Notes: generated by a model from the letters alone, not told the origin. Shown: positions 9,241 through 16,743, numbered from the stretch's first letter. The stretch: DNA of 64,000 nucleotides from an uncultured Lachnospiraceae bacterium (GCA_910579225.1 CAJTTI010000005.1:123367-187366); one strand, 5' to 3'. Numbers and translations: made by a program.

Positions 9241-9288
9241 AATATGAGAATTACTCTCATATTATAAACATCTTCCGCAAAATGTCAA
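9241..9288 (-). promoter_or_regulatory. Promoter plus perfect 9-bp inverted-repeat operator for zur-znuACB
   Basis: On the minus strand TTGACA (9283-9288), a 16-nt spacer and TATAAT (9261-9266) form a consensus sigma-A promoter. Directly downstream and overlapping the -10 by 3 bp is AATATGAGA-N5-TCTCATATT (9241-9263), a perfect 9-bp inverted repeat followed at once by the RBS. Its placement fits a Fur-family repressor site; Zur binding is inference. Confidence 0.8.
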
Positions 9289-9391
9289 GTCCCCTGTTCC
9301 ACGACCGGCTGTTGTTCCTCTGCAGCTTTCCGCACATAAGAAGCATTTTCCAATTATCTGCCGGATACCCAGAGACACTATGAAAAAGAGA

Positions 9392-9420
9392 TTGACAAAA
9401 AGATCCTGGAAAATTAGAAT
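9392..9420 (+). promoter_or_regulatory. Sigma-A promoter upstream of the flavin-reductase remnant and rubrerythrin
   Basis: TTGACA (9392-9397), 17-nt spacer, TAGAAT (9415-9420). It would transcribe the remnant at 9478 and then rubrerythrin at 9681, giving a leader of roughly 250 nt. Confidence 0.6.
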
Positions 9421-9477
9421 GATATTAAATCGCTGCTGTAAAGCTGCCGCGTTTCATACCATACAGGAGAAAATTTC

Positions 9478-9561
9478 ATGAATACAAAAGCAATGCGCAA
9501 TCTGACCTATGGTCTGTTTATACTCACAGCCGCCTCAGATTTCGAAAAGGCTGTCTCCTGA
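9478..9561 (+). pseudogene. 5' remnant of a flavin reductase (flavoredoxin/rubredoxin-type) gene
   Basis: A good RBS (GGAGAAAATTTC) and ATG open a 27-codon frame whose first 18 residues, MNTKAMRNLTYGLFILTA, match the typical N-terminus of clostridial flavin reductase/high-molecular-weight rubredoxin proteins. It then runs into unrelated sequence and a TGA. The remainder of the ~200-residue gene is missing, so an internal deletion is likely. It lies between a promoter and rubrerythrin, a natural electron-transfer partner. The reading rests on pattern memory only. Confidence 0.5.
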
Positions 9562-9611
9562 CAGGAGTTGATCCTGTACAAAAGAGGATACACCGCCAAA
9601 ACCCGGAAAAT

Positions 9612-9631
9612 ATCTGTGATATTACACAGAT
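9612..9631. promoter_or_regulatory. Perfect palindrome upstream of rubrerythrin
   Basis: ATCTGTG-N6-CACAGAT is a perfect 7-bp inverted repeat 50 bp before the rubrerythrin start. It could be an operator or a small leader hairpin. It does not match the PerR consensus I know. Confidence 0.35.
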
Positions 9632-9680
9632 TAATTAATGAAATAAAATCATCACACAGAAAGAATGGAGGATCTATCAA

Positions 9681-10220
9681 ATGAACAACAAATACGCTGG
9701 TACACAGACAGAAAAGAACCTGGAAGCAGCATTTGCCGGCGAATCCCAGGCCAGGAACAAATATACCTATTTTGCTTCTGCTGCAAAAAAAGAAGGGTAC
9801 GAGCAGATCGCAGCGCTGTTCCTCAAAACGGCTGATAACGAAAAAGAACACGCAAAGATGTGGTTCAAGGAATTAAGCGGCATTGGAACCACGGCTGACA
9901 ATTTAAACGCTGCAGCAGAGGGTGAGAATTTTGAATGGACTGATATGTATGAGGGATTTGCCAAAACGGCAGAAGAGGAGGGATTCCCGGAACTGGCTGA
10001 GAAGTTCCGCATGGTAGCCGCCATCGAAAAGCATCACGAAGAACGTTACCGGGCATTGCTTAAGAACGTCCAGGCAGCAGAAGTATTTGCCAAGAGCGAA
10101 GTGAAAGTATGGGAATGCCGCAACTGCGGCCACATCGTTGTAGGTACTCAGGCCCCTGAACTCTGTCCTGTATGCGCACATCCTCAGGCTTATTTTGAAG
10201 TACATGCAGAAAATTACTAA
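9681..10220 (+). CDS. rbr: Rubrerythrin
   Basis: Non-haem di-iron peroxidase that removes hydrogen peroxide in anaerobes. The N-terminal four-helix ferritin-like domain (about 1-140) carries the repeated Glu/ExxH ligands (GESQARNKY, DNEKEHAKMW, AIEKHHEERY). The C-terminal rubredoxin domain has CRNCGH and CPVCAHP, the two CxxC iron ligands. At 179 residues it is normal length. GGAGG precedes the ATG. It is one of few plus-strand genes and ends at a terminator shared with convergent nth. Confidence 0.95.
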   Translation: MNNKYAGTQTEKNLEAAFAGESQARNKYTYFASAAKKEGYEQIAALFLKTADNEKEHAKMWFKELSGIGTTADNLNAAAEGENFEWTDMYEGFAKTAEEEGFPELAEKFRMVAAIEKHHEERYRALLKNVQAAEVFAKSEVKVWECRNCGHIVVGTQAPELCPVCAHPQAYFEVHAENY

Positions 10221-10235
10221 ATGATCCAGGATCTA

Positions 10236-10290
10236 AAAAAGCCCCCGGCAGTCGGCAGTATATGCCGCTCCGGGGACTTTACTGTTTACT
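10236..10290. terminator. Terminator between rubrerythrin and nth
   Basis: AAAAAAGCCCCCGGCA and TGCCG-CTCCGGGGACTTT can pair as a G+C-rich hairpin flanked by an A run on one side and T-rich DNA on the other. It probably serves both convergent genes. Confidence 0.65.
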
Positions 10291-10949
10291 TAAATACCTG
10301 CTTTTGCACATAGGTCACTGACACAGCACTTCTCACAATGAGGCGCCGTACGTGCAGTGCAGACGTCGCGTCCATGATAGACCAGACGATGGCAGAAATC
10401 ACTGCCTTCCTCGGGAGGAATCAGCTTCCAAAGAGCCATCTCTACTTTCTTGGGTTCTTTCACCCCGTTCACCAGTCCCATACGGTTCACCAGACGGATG
10501 CAGTGGGTATCCGTCACAATGGCCGGCTTGTGAAACACGTCTCCCATAATCAGATTGGCACTCTTTCTGCCTACCCCCGGAAGCTTTAAAAGCTCACCAA
10601 AATCAGAAGGCACCTTCCCGTTGTACTGATCGTTCAGAATCTTCATGCAGGCGCTGATATCTCTGGCCTTACTTTTTCCAAGACCGCACGGTCTTACAAT
10701 TGCTTCGATCTCCTCCGGCTCCGCCTGTGCCAGTGCCGGAACATCAGGAAATCTCTCATAAAGCTTCTCTACCACAACGTTGACCCGGGCATCTGTACAC
10801 TGTGCCGCCAGACGGACACTAACCAGAAGCTTCCAGGCATCGTCATAATCCAGCGTACAGCCCGCGTCCGGATATTCTTTCTTCAGGCCTTCAATCAGCT
10901 TTAATGCCAGCTCTTTTTTCTTCTGTAGTTCCTTCTCATCCTTTGTCAT
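10290..10949 (-). CDS. nth: Endonuclease III (DNA glycosylase/AP lyase)
   Basis: Removes oxidised pyrimidines and nicks abasic sites. The helix-hairpin-helix LPGVGRKSAN (123-132) holds the catalytic Lys129, and the catalytic aspartate is Asp147 in VTDTHC. The 4Fe-4S ligands are Cys197, Cys205, Cys208 and Cys214. The first gap is 7 residues rather than the usual 6, and an additional Cys209 follows, so the cluster loop is slightly altered. At 219 residues it is full length. It is monocistronic, facing rubrerythrin. Confidence 0.93.
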   Translation of the reverse strand: MTKDEKELQKKKELALKLIEGLKKEYPDAGCTLDYDDAWKLLVSVRLAAQCTDARVNVVVEKLYERFPDVPALAQAEPEEIEAIVRPCGLGKSKARDISACMKILNDQYNGKVPSDFGELLKLPGVGRKSANLIMGDVFHKPAIVTDTHCIRLVNRMGLVNGVKEPKKVEMALWKLIPPEEGSDFCHRLVYHGRDVCTARTAPHCEKCCVSDLCAKAGI

Positions 10950-11035
10950 ATGTATGCGCCTCTCTGCCGGGGCGGCAAGTCCTCATGCAACAGTCCGTAA
11001 GAACAGGAGCGTCTCCTGATCCCGCCCGCTGCTCT

Positions 11036-11218
11036 CTATACCCGGATGTCAATCTGCTCGCCTAATCCCGGAATCATGGCTGTCGCCTGCCCTATCATCT
11101 CTGCCAGCACTGCGCCCGTCTCTTCCGCCGTGTCAAGAGCCTTGGACAATACTGCCAGCTCCAGTCCTGTACTGATCCTGTCTGTCGATACAGACAACGA
11201 TAATCCTGAAATATCCAT
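11036..11218 (-). CDS. YjfB-family putative motility peptide, 60 aa
   Basis: Small protein beginning MDISGLSLSVS, followed by a helical middle (LAVLSKALDTAEETG) and ending GLGEQIDIRV. This matches the YjfB 'putative motility protein' family, which keeps the M-D-I start and the GxxIDIRV tail. RBS GGAGGTGAGCAAAT precedes the ATG. The function is unknown; the name comes from association with flagellar genes in other genomes, and no flagellar operon is visible here. Confidence 0.75.
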   Translation of the reverse strand: MDISGLSLSVSTDRISTGLELAVLSKALDTAEETGAVLAEMIGQATAMIPGLGEQIDIRV

Positions 11219-11287
11219 TTGCTCACCTCCGCTGTCTCCAGTGTAACAAATTCTTCCCTGAAAATCAATCCTTTTTAGAATATACGA

Positions 11288-11995
11288 TCAATTCGAATCC
11301 ACGATTCGATATCCAACTCCCACTTCTGTGAAAATATATTCCGGCTGCGCCGGATTTTTCTCAATCTTTCTGCGGATATTTGCCATATTGACCCTGAGAA
11401 TCCGATTATCGGTCTTCATATTTGGTCCCCAGATCTCTTTAATGATAAAATCATAGGTCAGCACTTTACCGGCATATCTTCCCAACAGACTTACAATCTT
11501 ATATTCATTCTGGGTAAGACCCACATCTTTCTCCTCAATAAACACCCTGTGCTTATCATAATCAATAACCAGCCCGCCGGAACGAAAGATGCCTGTCTGC
11601 ACTCCCTCCGGTGCCAGACAGGCGGCCCGCGCGTGACGAATCGCCGTGCGAAGTCTTGCCAGCAGCTCAGAAGTACCAAAAGGCTTGGTAATATAATCAT
11701 CTGCCCCCATGTCCAGAGCTTCCACCTTGTCCCTTTCATGTGTGCGGGCAGATACTACGATCACTGGCATAGAGGACCACTCCCGTACATTTTTCAAAAT
11801 CTTCATGCCATCCATATCCGGAAGGCCCAGATCCAGTATCACAACATCCGGGCACCTGGATGTAATCAGACTGTACGCTTCTGTCCCCGTATCTGCCATG
11901 ATCACGTCATAATTATTAGCTTCCAGCACAGTACGGAAAAAATTTCGGATGCTTTTGTCATCTTCAACCACCAGTACTCTGTCTTTAATATCCAT
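11288..11995 (-). CDS. kdpE: KdpE-type response regulator
   Basis: OmpR-family regulator of 235 residues. The receiver domain has the acidic pair EDD (11-13), phospho-acceptor Asp55 in VILDLGLPD, and Lys in ITKPF. A C-terminal winged helix follows (LTQNEYKIVSLL, NILRVNMANIRRKIE region). It overlaps the kinase gene by 11 nt, so the two are coupled. KdpE normally switches on kdpFABC under potassium limitation; no kdpABC lies within the window, so its target is elsewhere or different. Confidence 0.85.
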   Translation of the reverse strand: MDIKDRVLVVEDDKSIRNFFRTVLEANNYDVIMADTGTEAYSLITSRCPDVVILDLGLPDMDGMKILKNVREWSSMPVIVVSARTHERDKVEALDMGADDYITKPFGTSELLARLRTAIRHARAACLAPEGVQTGIFRSGGLVIDYDKHRVFIEEKDVGLTQNEYKIVSLLGRYAGKVLTYDFIIKEIWGPNMKTDNRILRVNMANIRRKIEKNPAQPEYIFTEVGVGYRIVDSN

Positions 11996-13055
11996 CGCTC
12001 TTATTTTCCTCCATTGGCAGCCAAAATGAGACGCTGGCGCCGCCTGCAGGCTTATTTTCTGCTCTCATGTCACCTTTATGAGCCTTTACAATACTCATGC
12101 ACACAGACAACCCAATCCCCATATTCCGTCCGGAGTCATATTCCTCTCCTTCTCTGGACTGAAGACTTCCTTCAAATATGACCGGAAGCACATTCTCTTT
12201 AATTCCTTCTCCGTTGTCCTCCACTGCCACGATCAGCCTGCCTGGCTCATTCGCCACTACAATCCGGGTCTGTGTCGCTGTCTTGCCATGAAGGGCCGAA
12301 TTTTCCAGAAGGTTTACAATCACCTGTTCAATCAGAATCCCATCCATAGGCACCATAAGAAATTCCTCTGGCATCAGGACTTCCACTCCCATCTCCGGAA
12401 AACGCTTTTGAAATTTTGCCACCGCACTGCCCACAATCTCTTCCACAATCTCATCATCTGTATTAATGTGCGCATTGTCTCCGTTAATCCGGGTAACTGA
12501 CAGCAGGTTTTCCACAATCCGAATCAGCCACTGGGCCTCATCCCGAATATCTTCCACCAGCTCCAGGATCTTCTCTTCCGGTAAAATACTCCTGTTATCC
12601 AGGATCCCGGAAGCGGAACCCACGATGGAAGTCAGGGGCGTACGGATATCATGGGAAACTGCCCGAAGCAGGTTGCCACGCATTTTTTCTTTTTCGACTT
12701 CCAGTCGAATCTCCTCCTGACGCTTGGTCTGAGTCGTCAACGTACTGACGCTGACAGATACAGCAAGCATGACCACAAAGGTCAGCGGATATCCGGTAAG
12801 TGAAAAATTCATTACATAATAAGGGTATGTAAATACAAAATTCACTTCCGCAACGGCGATCATAGATGCCACAATCCCATAGACATACCCCTCCGTAAAT
12901 CTGGACACAAACAAGACTGCCAAAATAAATAGAAGTGGTACATGTGTATTTGTTGTCACAAACTGCTGCAGCAAGAATGCCACCACCGTAGCACTTCCCA
13001 GCACGCCGGCCGTCACCAGACAGTTGCTCTTTAAGGAGTTTCTTTTTTTCTTCAT
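11985..13055 (-). CDS. KdpD-like sensor histidine kinase, short form
   Basis: 356 residues. A DUF4118-type module of about four membrane segments (11-105) is followed by the phospho-acceptor region RAVSHDIRTP (His135), the N box VNLLENSALH, and G boxes VEDNGEG and GIGLSV. The large N-terminal KdpD sensor and universal-stress domains of the classical ~900-residue protein are absent, which is common for short KdpD-like kinases in Firmicutes. It is preceded by a 48-residue membrane peptide 24 nt upstream and overlaps kdpE. Confidence 0.85.
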   Translation of the reverse strand: MKKKRNSLKSNCLVTAGVLGSATVVAFLLQQFVTTNTHVPLLFILAVLFVSRFTEGYVYGIVASMIAVAEVNFVFTYPYYVMNFSLTGYPLTFVVMLAVSVSVSTLTTQTKRQEEIRLEVEKEKMRGNLLRAVSHDIRTPLTSIVGSASGILDNRSILPEEKILELVEDIRDEAQWLIRIVENLLSVTRINGDNAHINTDDEIVEEIVGSAVAKFQKRFPEMGVEVLMPEEFLMVPMDGILIEQVIVNLLENSALHGKTATQTRIVVANEPGRLIVAVEDNGEGIKENVLPVIFEGSLQSREGEEYDSGRNMGIGLSVCMSIVKAHKGDMRAENKPAGGASVSFWLPMEENKSDGY

Positions 13056-13079
13056 AAACTATAGTTTTCCTCTGCCAGA

Positions 13080-13226
13080 TCAGTCATACAGAGATTTTCC
13101 AAATTTCACTTTCCGGTATATTTTTCCTGCCAAAATCACTGGCATACTTACCAATATATAAATGGAAGGAATCCCTCCAAGCAGGATCATAATACCGACC
13201 ATCAGAATACTCACAATATTTTCCAT
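13080..13226 (-). CDS. Small single-span membrane protein upstream of the kdpD-like gene, 48 aa
   Basis: Begins at the ATG at 13226 after AGAAGGAGATAAC, a strong RBS. One long hydrophobic span (about residues 4-32, ILMVGIMILLGGIPSIYILV) is followed by a basic tail, AGKIYRKVKFGKSLYD. I do not recognise a named family, although similar peptides seem to occur in Lachnospiraceae. Its position at the head of a two-component operon suggests a regulatory or potassium-transport accessory peptide (inference). Confidence 0.65.
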   Translation of the reverse strand: MENIVSILMVGIMILLGGIPSIYILVSMPVILAGKIYRKVKFGKSLYD

Positions 13227-13294
13227 GTTATCTCCTTCTTTTCTGCTATTTTTATTAAACCGAAAGGATGATAACATATCTGATTTTCCATATC

Positions 13295-13326
13295 CATAAA
13301 AGCAGCGGCATCTTAACCGCTGCTTA
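13295..13326 (-). terminator. Rho-independent terminator downstream of ferritin
   Basis: On the minus strand AGCAGCGG and CCGCTGCT (13301-13308 and 13317-13324) pair across an 8-nt loop, followed by TTTTATGG. It separates ferritin from the kdp-type operon. Confidence 0.75.
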
Positions 13327-13394
13327 ACCTGGCTCTTTTTTTCTTAGCACATATTTAACTGTTCCAAATAAAAGAGAGTATATATTCTCATTTG

Positions 13395-13907
13395 TTATAA
13401 TACCAGAGACGGAGCTGTATATATCCGTGACCCAAGTTCACTGTCCAGCATATACAGACTCTTCGGATCGTCTCCAAACAGTTCAAAACGTTTCACTAGG
13501 CTGTCCGCATTAGTTTCTTCCTCTCCCTGTTCTTTTACAAACCAGTCCAGAAACTGCATGGTCCGGAAATCCTTCACAGAATGAGCAGTATCATAGATAT
13601 TGTGAATCAGGCTAGTCACATACCGCTCGTGTTTCAGTCCTTCTGCCAGAACTTCTTTCGCATTTTCAGGAGATATTGCCGGTTTATCAATTGTCTCCAG
13701 CACCGCTCTCTCTCCGTTATTCTGCATATACTGAATGAACAGCATAGCATGATCCCGTTCCTCCTGTGCCTGCACCAGATACCATTTACCAAATCCTTCC
13801 AGCCCCTGATCATAAAAAAAATTAGAAAAATCCAGATACAAATACGCAGAATAAAATTCCTTATTTACCTGCTGATTTAACAACTGCACCACTTTCTGAT
13901 CCAACAT
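13395..13907 (-). CDS. ftnA: Ferritin (non-haem)
   Basis: Iron-storage protein of 170 residues with the ferroxidase-centre glutamates and histidine in LNQQVNKEFYSAYLYLD (first helix), AQEERDHAMLF (ExxH) and KEQGEEETNADSLV. It is bacterial ferritin rather than bacterioferritin. The RBS TAGGAGGATAAAAAC precedes the ATG. Transcription probably starts from a promoter at 14094-14122, giving a leader of about 170 nt that contains a duplicated G+C-rich repeat found before other genes in this window. Confidence 0.93.
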   Translation of the reverse strand: MLDQKVVQLLNQQVNKEFYSAYLYLDFSNFFYDQGLEGFGKWYLVQAQEERDHAMLFIQYMQNNGERAVLETIDKPAISPENAKEVLAEGLKHERYVTSLIHNIYDTAHSVKDFRTMQFLDWFVKEQGEEETNADSLVKRFELFGDDPKSLYMLDSELGSRIYTAPSLVL

Positions 13908-13917
13908 GTTTTTATCC

Positions 13918-14075
13918 TCCTATTTAAAGTTCCGCTTCGACCCTTCCAGACCCCGGAGTGGGAGATGCATTTCGGGCCGCTTCGCGTCCCCAAATCCATC
14001 TGGGGCCTGCTCGGGCCTCCGCTGTTTTCAAGTTCCGCTTCGACCCTTCCGGCCCAGGAGTGGGCCTCCGCTGTT
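13918..14075 (-). repeat. Dispersed leader repeat, copy A (ferritin 5' leader)
   Basis: On the minus strand two sub-copies each begin ACAGCGGAGGCCC and end GGAAGGGTCGAAGCGGAACTT. The second runs into TTTAAATAGGAGGA, the ferritin RBS. Internal segments (CCCAGATGGATTTGGGG, CCGCTTCGCG-like) can fold. A diverged copy stands at 14654-14804 before another gene, and shorter versions stand before prfC, cysS, thrS and the ADP-ribosylglycohydrolase. Open frames read across this repeat on the plus strand are not genes. Confidence 0.75.
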
Positions 14076-14093
14076 TTATTTCCATATTTTAAC

Positions 14094-14122
14094 ATTATAC
14101 GACAGTCTTTTTATGATGTAAA
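14094..14122 (-). promoter_or_regulatory. Promoter of ferritin
   Basis: Minus-strand TTTACA (14117-14122), 17-nt spacer, TATAAT (14094-14099). It lies immediately downstream of the terminator at 14128-14172 and about 190 bp before the ferritin start. Confidence 0.75.
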
Positions 14123-14127
14123 GTGCA

Positions 14128-14172
14128 TAAAAAGCGCTCAAACCTGCAGGTCAGCCTGCCGCCTGAACGCTG
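14128..14172 (-). terminator. Terminator downstream of the 75-aa hypothetical gene
   Basis: Minus-strand AGCGTTCA (14164-14171) pairs with TGAGCGCT (14133-14140), with a further inner stem (GGCAGGCTGACCTGC), and is followed by TTTTATG. The stretch 14173-14417 between this hairpin and the gene holds nothing I can identify. Confidence 0.6.
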
Positions 14173-14417
14173 TTGTTTTTAGTCGAGGTGCGGTATCCGT
14201 TTACGCGCCGACGAACCACCGCCCCCATTTTACAAGCTGCCAAAACAATCCACTTTCAAAGACAATCACTTCCGCCTTTCAGCTATTCTTCAACTGCCTT
14301 AATGAAATGCCCCGGCTGAACTTCTATGATCTTACTATAACAGAAAATTGTGTCCAAAATATGGGAAATCCGTTAAAAAATCATAAAATCCCGCCTTGAA
14401 TCTTTAGAATCCCTTTA

Positions 14418-14645
14418 TCATCTCATCAGTTCCTTTAATTCCTGAAGCAGTTCCAGATCCGACTGCTGAACCATAATGTTGGTCGTCATAGTTTCCTGCC
14501 CGGGTTTTGTCACCTTCAGCTCTATGATAGTTCCTTCGTCAATCCCCGTAGAAAACACGGCACTCAAAAAAGCGACAAATTTGGGATGGTTTTCCGTAAA
14601 ACGATTCTTTGCACTCATAATCTTCATAATTGATGCTGGATTCAT
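14418..14645 (-). CDS. Conserved hypothetical protein, 75 aa
   Basis: Strong RBS AGGAGGACATAAAT before the ATG at 14645. The protein reads like a compact alpha/beta domain: MNPASIMKIMSAKNRF, a hydrophobic stretch HPKFVAFLSAVFSTG, a beta-rich middle (TIIELKVTKPG), and a helical leucine-rich end SDLELLQELKELMR. I recall near-identical small proteins across Lachnospiraceae but no function. No signal peptide or membrane segment. Its leader is a copy of the dispersed repeat. Confidence 0.75.
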   Translation of the reverse strand: MNPASIMKIMSAKNRFTENHPKFVAFLSAVFSTGIDEGTIIELKVTKPGQETMTTNIMVQQSDLELLQELKELMR

Positions 14646-14653
14646 ATTTATGT

Positions 14654-14804
14654 CCTCCTATTTAAAGTTCCGCTCCGACCCTCTCAGAGCCCGGGTGGGA
14701 GATGCATTTCAGGACGCTTCCGCGTCCGGAAATCCATCTGGGCTCTTTACCGGGTCTTTGCTGTTTAAAGTTCCGCTCCGACCCTCTCAGAGCCTTCGCT
14801 GTTT
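14654..14804 (-). repeat. Dispersed leader repeat, copy B
   Basis: Upstream of the 75-aa gene. On the minus strand it ends GAGCGGAACTTTAAATAGGAGGA, with a second internal GAGGGTCGGAGCGGAACTTT. It keeps the block GAAATGCATCTCCCACC and the GATGGATTT core of copy A, with many substitutions. Like copy A it supplies the RBS of the downstream gene. Confidence 0.7.
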
Positions 14805-14805
14805 C

Positions 14806-15622
14806 TTATTCGATTGTAATTTCCATTCCTGTATGTAGCTGACAGACCCGGTCTCCAAGTTCTTCTCTTAAAATCTCAAATGCAGCCCCGCCTGTGCAGT
14901 GTCCGGTATAGATTTTCCCGATTCCTGTACAGCGGATCCGCTCTGCCAGCGCCCGAACGCCTTCCTCTGAGGTATGATAGAGATGAAAACCTCCGATCAT
15001 GGCGCGGATCTTCTGAGCCGGACAGGCGGCAGACACTTCCTCTATAATATTATCTGCACCACCGTGAGAACAGCTGCTTAAAATAACCAGTCCCTGCTTC
15101 GTATTAAGAATCAAGCTCTGCTCATGTCGAAAAGCATCCGGAAGATATCGTCCCTTCTGCCGAATATACAGATGATTCTGCATCCCATATGTTTCCAGCC
15201 CCTTTGTATGATGGGCAAGAACGCTCACTCCCGGCACCAGCTCCTGTCGTTCTTTTGTGTAGCACAGCCTGTCCTCATATTTCTTCAGGTATCCCTTTCG
15301 AATGCCAATATATTTGTGGAAAATCCACCGCTTTCCATAGCAGTTTTCCCCGGAGCCTTCCCGCAGATAAAATACTGCTTTGGAATTACGATCAAAAAAA
15401 TGCCACCATACCGTCTGCATGATCGTAATGGGCATGTGACAAAACCCCAAACTCCACAGCCCCCAGGTCAATCCCCATCTGTTCCGCATTCCTGGCAAAC
15501 CGGTCGGAAGCTCCGGTATCCAGAAGAATCCTGTGTCCTTCATGTTCTATATAGACAGAAAGCCCCCATTCGGCTGCAAGACTTCCTTTGGTCAGGTTGT
15601 CAATCAATACCACTGCCTTCAA
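14806..15622 (-). pseudogene. MBL-fold metallo-hydrolase (COG1237-like) broken by a frameshift in a T7 run
   Basis: The N-terminal part (15392-15622) ends SHAHYDHADGMVAFF-stop. The rest of the protein continues in another frame as DRNSKAVFYLRE down to 14806. The break is a run of seven T on the minus strand (15394-15400); six would restore one protein of about 270 residues. The HxHxDH zinc motif, ILLDTGAS, SSCSHGG, GGFHLYH and TGHCTG are all present, typical of the MBL group related to dihydropterin-phosphate synthase-like enzymes. This is either true loss of function, phase variation at a homopolymer, or a sequencing error. It follows spoIVB by 5 nt. Confidence 0.8.
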
Positions 15623-15627
15623 ATTTC

Positions 15628-16743
15628 TTATCCTCCTGCACTGATCATGGTTTCTGCAAAAATACCATAGCCTCTGGTGGGGTCATTTACAAATACATGC
15701 GTGACCGCCCCGATCAGCCTTCCGTTTTGAATAATCGGAGAACCGGACATCCCCTGGATGACACCCCCGGTCAGCTCCAGAAGTTCCGGATCTGTCACCT
15801 GGAAAATCATCCCTTTGTTCACATCATCTTCATTCAGTCGGATTTCCTGGATCTGAATCCGGTAATTCTTCAGTTCTCCGGATACAGAACTCCGGATATA
15901 TGCAGTGCCTCTGGTGATCTCCTGCTTAAATCCCAGCTCCATATATTCTTGGTCAAGCTCATTTTGTATATTCTGGTCCGCCACTCCAAAGATACCTGCA
16001 CATGTATTCCTGAGAATGCTTCCGCGAACATGGCGGTCTGAATAGGTAATCATGCCGCTGATCTCTCCCGGGGTCCCTTTCTCTCCTCTGATAATCTCCA
16101 ATATGTCCGTATCGTATAGAGCTCCCTTTGACGTCTCCAGCAATTCCCCTGTATCTGTATCTGTAATTCCATGTCCCAGTGCGCCGAATCTCATATCCTT
16201 AGTGAGATAAGTAAGCGTTCCGATTCCCTGGATATCGTCTTTTACCCAAATCCCCAGCTTGTAGTCCGCCTCTGCAGTCCTGACTGCATTCAGCCGGACC
16301 TGTATCACTTCAGAACCCCGCAGCAATTTCAGGATCATCGTATCGGATTGATTTGCCTGTACACAGTCAATCAGTTCATCTTTGTCTCCGATTTTTCTGC
16401 CATTGACAGCCAGTATATAATCTCCTGTCCTTACAATCTGATATGCCGGCTCATAATTCAGGCCATCTTCCGCCTCCACTCCGGCAGTTCCCACCACATA
16501 GACGCCTTTTGTCTCCAGATAGATGCCGATGGGAATCCCTCCCGGAATTACCCGCTTTCTCTCCACCACCTGGACAGATACTTCTTTAATCCCCAGATCC
16601 AGTGTCTGTTCGTCTCCGATGCCGACTCTGACCACATCCGGAATCTGAGTCTTCAAATACCATCTCACATAAAAAAACATCAGGAACATGGAAAAAAACA
16701 GACACGTGAACAGGAAGGCACGATATATTTTCAGACGGTTCAT
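15628..16743 (-). CDS. spoIVB: SpoIVB peptidase (S55 family)
   Basis: Forespore-secreted serine peptidase that triggers pro-sigma-K processing. One N-terminal membrane anchor (about 9-30), a PDZ domain (GGIPIGIYLETKGVYVVGTAG to IQVRLNAV), then the S55 domain with GHGITD (catalytic His) and MSGSPII (catalytic Ser). At 371 residues it is slightly short but complete. It follows recN as in other sporulating Firmicutes, but spo0A, its usual downstream neighbour, is absent. The gene supports a sporulating host. Confidence 0.93.
   Translation of the reverse strand: MNRLKIYRAFLFTCLFFSMFLMFFYVRWYLKTQIPDVVRVGIGDEQTLDLGIKEVSVQVVERKRVIPGGIPIGIYLETKGVYVVGTAGVEAEDGLNYEPAYQIVRTGDYILAVNGRKIGDKDELIDCVQANQSDTMILKLLRGSEVIQVRLNAVRTAEADYKLGIWVKDDIQGIGTLTYLTKDMRFGALGHGITDTDTGELLETSKGALYDTDILEIIRGEKGTPGEISGMITYSDRHVRGSILRNTCAGIFGVADQNIQNELDQEYMELGFKQEITRGTAYIRSSVSGELKNYRIQIQEIRLNEDDVNKGMIFQVTDPELLELTGGVIQGMSGSPIIQNGRLIGAVTHVFVNDPTRGYGIFAETMISAGG

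Noticed and set aside
11288..13055. A full kdpFABC potassium system
   Set aside because: Only the two regulators and a small membrane peptide are present; no KdpA, KdpB or KdpC frame is in the window.
13906..14399. Plus-strand open frames across the G+C-rich repeat before ferritin
   Set aside because: They translate the dispersed repeat, as do similar frames over copy B; such peptides are common false genes in Lachnospiraceae.
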